Origin: a bacterium | Lineage (GTDB): Bacteria; Desulfobacterota; Binatia; UBA12015 | Length of the DNA: 11,418 bases | Assembly: GCA_018970825.1 (NCBI GenBank) | Contig: JAGWVP010000048.1 | Span: 1-11,418, forward strand | Direction of reading: 5' to 3' | Part shown: in pieces, positions 7,149 through 11,418 of the stretch | How positions within the stretch are numbered: the first letter of the stretch is position 1 | Layout of the letters: the number at the start of each line of letters is the position of its first letter | Notes under the pieces: model-generated | Database searches by the model: none | What the model was told of the DNA's origin: nothing | What the model saw: only the letters and a program-made list of their open reading frames with translations | Translations under genes and position numbers: made by a program

Positions 7149-9560
7149 GTGGCGGGATCGGGAAGGCGGCGGGGCGGGAGGCCGGCGCGGCGGCCCTTCA
7201 AGACGTTCGTCTTCGGTTTTCTCCTGCTCGCCCTCGCCCTCGCCGGAAGCGGGGCCGCGCTCGTCTACAAGGAGTTCAACGAGAGCCTCCCCCCGGTCGA
7301 GAAGCTGCTCGACTGGCGCCCCCCGGTCGCGACGCGGGTCTACGCCGCCGACGGTTCGCTGCTCGGCGAGTTCTTCACCGAAAAGCGCTACCTCGCACCG
7401 ATCCACACGATCCCGCGCGGGGTCCAGTACGCGTTCGTGGCCGCCGAGGACTCGAAGTTCTTCGAGCACAAGGGAGTCGACCCGGCGGGGATCCTGCGAG
7501 CCGCGCTCAAGAACTCGATCGCGGGCGGCACCCGCCAGGGCGGCAGCACGATCACCCAGCAGGTCGTGAAGTCGCTGCTGCTGACGCCCGAGCGCAGCTA
7601 CGAGCGCAAGGCGAAGGAGCTCGTTCTCGCCTACCGCCTGGAGCACCAGTTCACGAAGGACGAGATCCTCTACGTCTACCTGAACCAGATCTACCTGGGC
7701 GACGGCGCCTACGGCGTCCAGGCCGCCGCTCGGGAGTACTTCGACAAGGACCTCTCCGAACTGACGCTCGGCGAGACCGCCCTGCTCGCGGGACTGCCGC
7801 AGGCACCGAGCCGATACGCTCCGCGCGAGCACCTGCGCGCCGCGAAGGCCCGCCAGCGCTACGTGCTCGAGCGGATGGTCGAGGAGGGGTTCGTCACGCG
7901 GGCCGAGGCCGAGCGGGCCGCCGCCGAGGCGATCGCGATCGCGCCGCCGCGGCCGGCGACGGCCGCGGCGGCGCCCTACTTCCTCCAGCACGTCCGTCGC
8001 CTGCTCGAGGAGCGCTACGGGGCGGCCGGGCCGGAACGACTCGGCCTGCAGGTCTGGACCACGCTCGACCTGCCGACGCAGCGGGCCGCCGAGAAGGCGG
8101 TCGCCGGGGGCATCGCCGAACTCGACGAGCGCCAGGGGTTCCGCGGCCCCATCCGCCGTCTCGGAGGCGACGACCTGGCCGAGGTCGAGGCTGCGGCGAG
8201 CGCCGACGGCGCCCGCCAGGACCCGCTGCCGGCTGTCGGGAGCACCCTCGAGGCCGTCGTCGTGGCGCCCCGGTCCGGGGCGCGCCGCGACGGCTCGACG
8301 CCGCTGCACTGGGCGCGCGGCACCGCGTCGATCTCGCCCCGCGGGCTCGCCTGGGCGACGCGCACCGGCTGGGTGCCGCGGCCGGGCGACGTCCTCGACG
8401 TGAAGGTCGTGGCCGGCCCGGGGGGCCGGCCCGAACTCGTCCTGTCGGGAAGCAACGGAACGCAGGCGGCACTGGTCGCGATGGCGCCCGCGAGCGGCGA
8501 CGTCCGCGCGATGGTGGGAGGCGTCGATTTCGCCCAGAGCCAGTTCAACCGCGCGACGCAGGCGGTGCGCCAGCCCGGGTCGGCGTTCAAGCCGCTCGTC
8601 TACGCGGCGGCGCTCGACGCCGGGTACACGCCGGCGTCCGTGATCACGGACGCGCCGGTCTCCTACGCGATGGGCGGGGGCGAGCGCTGGGCGCCGCAGA
8701 ACTTCGACCACCGGTACCACGGCGCGACCACCCTGAGAGACGCACTCACCTTCTCGCGCAACGTCGTCACGGTGAAGCTCGTCGACGCGATCGGGATCGA
8801 CAAGGTCGTCGACTACCTGCCGCGCTTCGGCTTCGAGCGACGGTTTCCGCGCAATCTCTCGATCGGGCTCGGGTCGTCCGAGGTCACGCTGCTCGAGATG
8901 ATCGAGGCCTACGGCGTGTTCCCGAACCTCGGCGTCCGGGTCGAGCCGCGCTTCGTCACGAGGATCGTCGACGCGAAGGGCCGGGTCGTCGACGACGGCG
9001 CCGTGCGCGGCAAGCGCGCGATCTCGCAGGACACGGCCTACCTCATGGAGAGCATGATGCGCAGCGTGGTCGAGCAGGGGACCGGCAAGCGGGCCGCCGA
9101 TCTCGGTCGGCCGGTCGCGGGCAAGACCGGCACGACGAACGACGGGCGCGACGCGTGGTTCATCGGTTTCACGCCCGACCTTCTCGCCGGCGTGTGGGTG
9201 GGTTACGACCAGGACAAGACGCTCGGAGAGAAGGAGACCGGGGGACAGGCCGCGGCCCCGATCTGGGAGAGCTTCATGGCGCAGGCGACCGAGGGCACCC
9301 CCGTGAACGATTTCCCCGTCCCCCGGGACATCGTCCTCGTCAACATCGACCGGCGCTCGGGCCTGCGCGCCGACGGCGACACCGAGAATCCGCGCCTCGA
9401 GGCGTTCAAGCGCGGCACCGAGCCGGTCACCTTCGCCCCGCCCTCGCACGCGCGCCGCAAGCCCGCCGTCGACGAACTCGGGCTCCCGATCGAGGAGGAT
9501 CTGGACGCCGAGCGCCTGCGCGACCTGCGTGGACGATCCGGGACCGGGGCGACGCCGTGA
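7149..9560 (+). CDS. mrcA: penicillin-binding protein 1A, bifunctional peptidoglycan glycosyltransferase/transpeptidase
   Basis: Class A PBP, 803 residues, that polymerises lipid II and cross-links stem peptides in the periplasm. It has a basic cytoplasmic start, one membrane anchor at about residues 20-42, then a GT51 domain with EDSKFFEHKG (catalytic Glu100), GGSTITQQ, ERKAKE and KDEILYVYLN. An OB-like insert (about 365-440) is the PBP1A-type inter-domain module. The transpeptidase carries SAFK (Ser478/Lys481), SRN (Ser536/Asn538) and KTGTT (Lys659-Gly661), all intact. The tail after about residue 755 is charged and probably disordered. GTG 7149 is chosen because it gives a clean N-in anchor and avoids overlap with divergent ptsP; the frame stays open further upstream only because of base composition. 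The stop overlaps the next gene by GTGA. The OB insert supports mrcA over mrcB. Confidence 0.94.
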   Translation: MAGSGRRRGGRPARRPFKTFVFGFLLLALALAGSGAALVYKEFNESLPPVEKLLDWRPPVATRVYAADGSLLGEFFTEKRYLAPIHTIPRGVQYAFVAAEDSKFFEHKGVDPAGILRAALKNSIAGGTRQGGSTITQQVVKSLLLTPERSYERKAKELVLAYRLEHQFTKDEILYVYLNQIYLGDGAYGVQAAAREYFDKDLSELTLGETALLAGLPQAPSRYAPREHLRAAKARQRYVLERMVEEGFVTRAEAERAAAEAIAIAPPRPATAAAAPYFLQHVRRLLEERYGAAGPERLGLQVWTTLDLPTQRAAEKAVAGGIAELDERQGFRGPIRRLGGDDLAEVEAAASADGARQDPLPAVGSTLEAVVVAPRSGARRDGSTPLHWARGTASISPRGLAWATRTGWVPRPGDVLDVKVVAGPGGRPELVLSGSNGTQAALVAMAPASGDVRAMVGGVDFAQSQFNRATQAVRQPGSAFKPLVYAAALDAGYTPASVITDAPVSYAMGGGERWAPQNFDHRYHGATTLRDALTFSRNVVTVKLVDAIGIDKVVDYLPRFGFERRFPRNLSIGLGSSEVTLLEMIEAYGVFPNLGVRVEPRFVTRIVDAKGRVVDDGAVRGKRAISQDTAYLMESMMRSVVEQGTGKRAADLGRPVAGKTGTTNDGRDAWFIGFTPDLLAGVWVGYDQDKTLGEKETGGQAAAPIWESFMAQATEGTPVNDFPVPRDIVLVNIDRRSGLRADGDTENPRLEAFKRGTEPVTFAPPSHARRKPAVDELGLPIEEDLDAERLRDLRGRSGTGATP
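8411..8431 (+). repeat. strong GC hairpin inside the PBP1A gene
   Basis: GGCCGGCCC (8411-8419) and GGGCCGGCC (8423-8431) form a perfect 9-bp all-GC stem with a three-base loop, in the segment coding the end of the OB-like insert (VVAGPGGRPE). It may be a by-product of Gly/Pro/Arg codons; a pausing role is speculation. Confidence 0.6.
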
Positions 9561-10573
9561 GCACCGCCGTCCTGGTCGACCCGCGCTACCGCGACCACGA
9601 TCCGGGGCCGCACCACCCCGAGCGCCCCGAGCGGATCGAGGCCGTCGAGGCGATGCTGCACGACTGGCGCGGGGCACCGATCGAGCGCGTGCGGCCGCGA
9701 CTCGCCACCGAGGGGGACATCCTCGCCGTGCACGCGGCCCCGCTCCTCGACGCCGTGCGCGCGACCGAGGGCAAGCCGCACGTCGCGATCGACCCGGACA
9801 CGCACACCTCCGCTCGCTCCTACGAGACGGCGCTGCTCGCCGCCGGCGGCGTGCTCGAGCTCGCCGACCTCGTCGCACGTCGCGACGTGCACAACGGGTT
9901 CGCCTTCGTGCGACCGCCGGGCCACCACGCGACCCGCGACCGCTCGATGGGCTTCTGCCTGTTCAACAACGCGGCCGCCGCGGCCGAGCACCTGCGGCGC
10001 GAGCACGGGCTCGAGCGGGTCGCGATCGTCGACTGGGACCTCCACCACGGCAACGGCACGGAGGCGATCTTCTACGAGGACCCGGGCGTCCTCTACGCGT
10101 CGCTGCACCAGTACCCCTTCTACCCCGGGACCGGGGCCGCGACCGACCTCGGCAGCGGGGCCGGCACGGGCTTCAACGTGAACGTGCCGTTCTCGGCCGG
10201 CGTCGGAGACCTCGGCTACGCGCTCGCGTTCCAGGAAGTGATCGAGCCGGTCCTTCGCCAGTTCGAGCCGCAGTTCCTGATCGTGTCGGCCGGCTTCGAC
10301 TGCCACCACCGCGACCCGCTCGGCGGCATGGAGGTGACCGAGGAGGGCTTCCGCGCGATGACCCGCAGCCTCCTCTCGGTCGCCCGCGACGCGAGCGGGG
10401 GACGCCTGCTCGCCATCCTCGAGGGGGGCTACGATCTCGACGCGATCCGCGACTCCTCGCGAGCCGTGCTGGAGGAACTCTCCCGCCCCGATCCGCCGCC
10501 CGCCGAAATGCTCGGCCCCGCGCACCTCTTCGAGCGCCTGAAGGGCATCCTCGCGCCGCACTGGCGACTCTGA
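9557..10573 (+). CDS. histone deacetylase-family (acetoin utilisation/acetylpolyamine amidohydrolase-like) zinc deacetylase
   Basis: A 338-residue zinc-dependent amidohydrolase of the arginase/deacetylase fold, nearest in look to bacterial class II HDAC-like proteins. The start is VLVDPRYRDHDPGPHHPERPERI. The catalytic His-His pair is His123-His124 in PPGHHA. Zinc ligands are Asp161 and His163 in DWDLHHGNGT and Asp248 in AGFDCHHRDPLGG. The transition-state Tyr292 lies in LEGGYD. All active residues are intact. It should remove acetyl or other acyl groups from lysine side chains, polyamines or small amides; the substrate is not deducible. No signal peptide is seen, so it is cytosolic. GTG 9557 overlaps the PBP1A stop by four bases, so it is probably translated from the same mRNA, although no functional link to peptidoglycan synthesis is established. 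The next gene has its own candidate promoter. Confidence 0.93.
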   Translation: MSTAVLVDPRYRDHDPGPHHPERPERIEAVEAMLHDWRGAPIERVRPRLATEGDILAVHAAPLLDAVRATEGKPHVAIDPDTHTSARSYETALLAAGGVLELADLVARRDVHNGFAFVRPPGHHATRDRSMGFCLFNNAAAAAEHLRREHGLERVAIVDWDLHHGNGTEAIFYEDPGVLYASLHQYPFYPGTGAATDLGSGAGTGFNVNVPFSAGVGDLGYALAFQEVIEPVLRQFEPQFLIVSAGFDCHHRDPLGGMEVTEEGFRAMTRSLLSVARDASGGRLLAILEGGYDLDAIRDSSRAVLEELSRPDPPPAEMLGPAHLFERLKGILAPHWRL

Positions 10574-10588
10574 CCGCGGGTTTCGCGA

Positions 10589-10617
10589 TTGCCGGTCCCG
10601 GGCCCTTCGGCTAGCGT
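10589..10617 (+). promoter_or_regulatory. candidate leaderless promoter of the tat genes
   Basis: TTGCCG (10589-10594), a 17-base spacer, and TAGCGT (10612-10617) give the best -35/-10 pair in the window. Seven bases separate the -10 box from ATG 10625, placing the expected transcript start at or next to the start codon. No purine-rich ribosome binding site lies in the 51-base gap. Confidence 0.5.
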
Positions 10618-10624
10618 CCGCGCC

Positions 10625-10996
10625 ATGTTCGGCATCGGCATGCCCGAGATGGTGGTGATCCTCGTGGTCGCCCTGATCGTGCTCGGACCGCGTCGCCTGC
10701 CGGAGGTCGCGCGCGCGCTCGGCAAGGGCCTCGCCGAGTTTCGCAAGGTGACGGGCGACGTGAACAAGGAACTCGACGCCGCGCGCTCGATGATCGAGGC
10801 CGAGGCGCGCCAGCACGAGGCCGACCAGCGCCGCAGGACGCGCGAGAAGCTCCTCGCCGAGGCACGCGCGGCGGCACCGGCGCCGGGAAGCGAGGAGGCG
10901 GCCGCCTCCCCCGGTGCCCCCGATGCCGGGAGCGGGGACGCGCCCCCCGTCTCCGCTCCGCCCGACCGGCCGAACGAAGGCGAAGCGCAGGCTTGA
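10625..10996 (+). CDS. tatB: Tat translocase TatA/TatB-family subunit, TatB-like
   Basis: A 123-residue component of the twin-arginine translocase, which exports folded proteins across the inner membrane. The N-terminal membrane helix (about residues 6-21) is followed by the hinge LGPRRLPE and an amphipathic helix (about 25-45), then a charged helix (50-85) and an Ala/Pro/Gly-rich tail (85-123). Glu8 in the membrane helix and the GPRRLPE hinge favour TatB, part of the TatBC signal-peptide receptor; E. coli TatA has a polar Gln at that place. TatA/TatB naming is unreliable outside model species, and no second paralogue is in the window. ATG 10625 is the family-typical start (MFGIG). The stop overlaps the probable TTG start of tatC, supporting coupled translation. 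Confidence 0.88.
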   Translation: MFGIGMPEMVVILVVALIVLGPRRLPEVARALGKGLAEFRKVTGDVNKELDAARSMIEAEARQHEADQRRRTREKLLAEARAAAPAPGSEEAAASPGAPDAGSGDAPPVSAPPDRPNEGEAQA

Positions 10997-11418
10997 GCGA
11001 CGACGTCACGGCCTCGGCCGACTCCGCCCACGGCGCGGCCGAAATGCCGCTCACGGACCACCTCGAGGAGTTGCGCTGGAGACTCCTCGCGGCGCTCGTC
11101 GCGGTCGCGGCGGGGGCCTGCCTCGCCTACTGGTACGCCGACTGGCTGTTCGAGATCCTCGTGCGCCCGCTCCACGACGCCGCCAAGGGACACGACGTCC
11201 GCCTGATCGGGACGGGGCTCGCCGAGGCGTTCTTCACCAAGCTCAAGGTGTCGGCGATCGCCGGATTCGTCCTCGCCCTGCCGGTCGTGCTGCTGCAGGT
11301 CTGGCGCTTCGTCGCCCCGGGGCTGCATGCGCACGAGCGCGCCTACGTCATCCCCTTCGTTCTCTTCGGCACGCTCTTCTTCCTCGCGGGCGCCGCGTTC
11401 TGCTGGCGGTACGTCTTC
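10993..11418 (+). CDS. tatC: Sec-independent translocase TatC, 3' end cut by window
   Basis: Core polytopic subunit of the Tat translocase that binds twin-arginine signal peptides. The 142 codons present cover the cytoplasmic N-terminus with the HLEELRWRL motif, transmembrane helix 1 (about residues 29-47), the periplasmic stretch with the GLAEAFFTKLKV motif, helix 2 ending QVWRFVAPGL, the HER loop, and the start of helix 3. Intact TatC has six helices and about 250 residues, so a little under half is missing beyond 11418. TTG 10993 is preferred: it overlaps the tatB stop as TTGA, repeating the overlap style of two other junctions here, and GAAGG lies 12 bases upstream. ATG 11044, starting at MPLTDHLEEL, is a credible alternative and would still retain every conserved motif. 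Confidence 0.9.
   Translation, partial: MSDDVTASADSAHGAAEMPLTDHLEELRWRLLAALVAVAAGACLAYWYADWLFEILVRPLHDAAKGHDVRLIGTGLAEAFFTKLKVSAIAGFVLALPVVLLQVWRFVAPGLHAHERAYVIPFVLFGTLFFLAGAAFCWRYVF

Noticed and set aside
7058..7201. N-terminal extension of ptsP to ATG 7201
   Set aside because: The extra 48 residues are basic, unlike the family, and would overlap the PBP1A start; AAGGG precedes ATG 7057.
7068..9878. A 936-codon open frame on the minus strand
   Set aside because: Antisense of PBP1A and the start of the deacetylase gene; composition is that of a reverse-strand shadow, with no motifs.
9203..10816. A 537-codon open frame on the minus strand
   Set aside because: Antisense shadow of the deacetylase and tatB genes; no domain or plausible start signal.

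Overview
The window is a compact piece of chromosome from a very GC-rich bacterium (about 70% G+C by eye, with third codon positions almost always G or C). It holds nine protein genes: seven complete and two cut by the window ends. The Tat pair, a GAF-linked enzyme I of the nitrogen PTS, a class A penicillin-binding protein with the PBP1A OB domain, and a secreted S74-chaperone protein point to a Gram-negative, diderm organism. Gene style resembles uncultured deltaproteobacterial/Myxococcota/Binatota-type genomes; that placement is an inference, not something the sequence proves. I see no transposase, integrase, tRNA, rRNA, CRISPR array or prophage.

Layout. 1-1127 (+): end of a ChaA-type Ca2+/H+ antiporter. 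1206-2696 (+): an exported fibre-like protein ending in a peptidase S74 self-cleaving chaperone domain. 2746-4301 (+): a two-gene unit of a DUF35 zinc-ribbon/OB-fold protein and an SCP2-type thiolase homologue, overlapping by ATGA. 4302-4612: convergent intergenic region. 4613-7057 (-): ptsP. 7058-7148: divergent promoter region. 7149-10573 (+): PBP1A and a histone-deacetylase-family amidohydrolase, overlapping by GTGA. 10625-11418 (+): tatB-like gene and tatC (cut), probably overlapping by TTGA.

Functional themes are envelope biogenesis and export (PBP1A, TatBC, exported S74 protein), nitrogen/carbon signalling (PtsP), and acyl-CoA metabolism (DUF35 plus thiolase homologue). The main unexpected signal is a recurring promoter layout. 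Before three start codons (2746, 7149, 10625) a TTGSCS-like -35 box lies 17-18 bases from a TA-initial -10 box, which itself ends only 6-7 bases before the start codon. If these are real promoters, the mRNAs begin at or next to the start codon (leaderless). The other points worth checking are the intact Ser-Lys dyad of the S74 protein and the His-to-Glu change in the thiolase homologue. I did not find a clearly new multi-gene system; most of the window is ordinary core chromosome.
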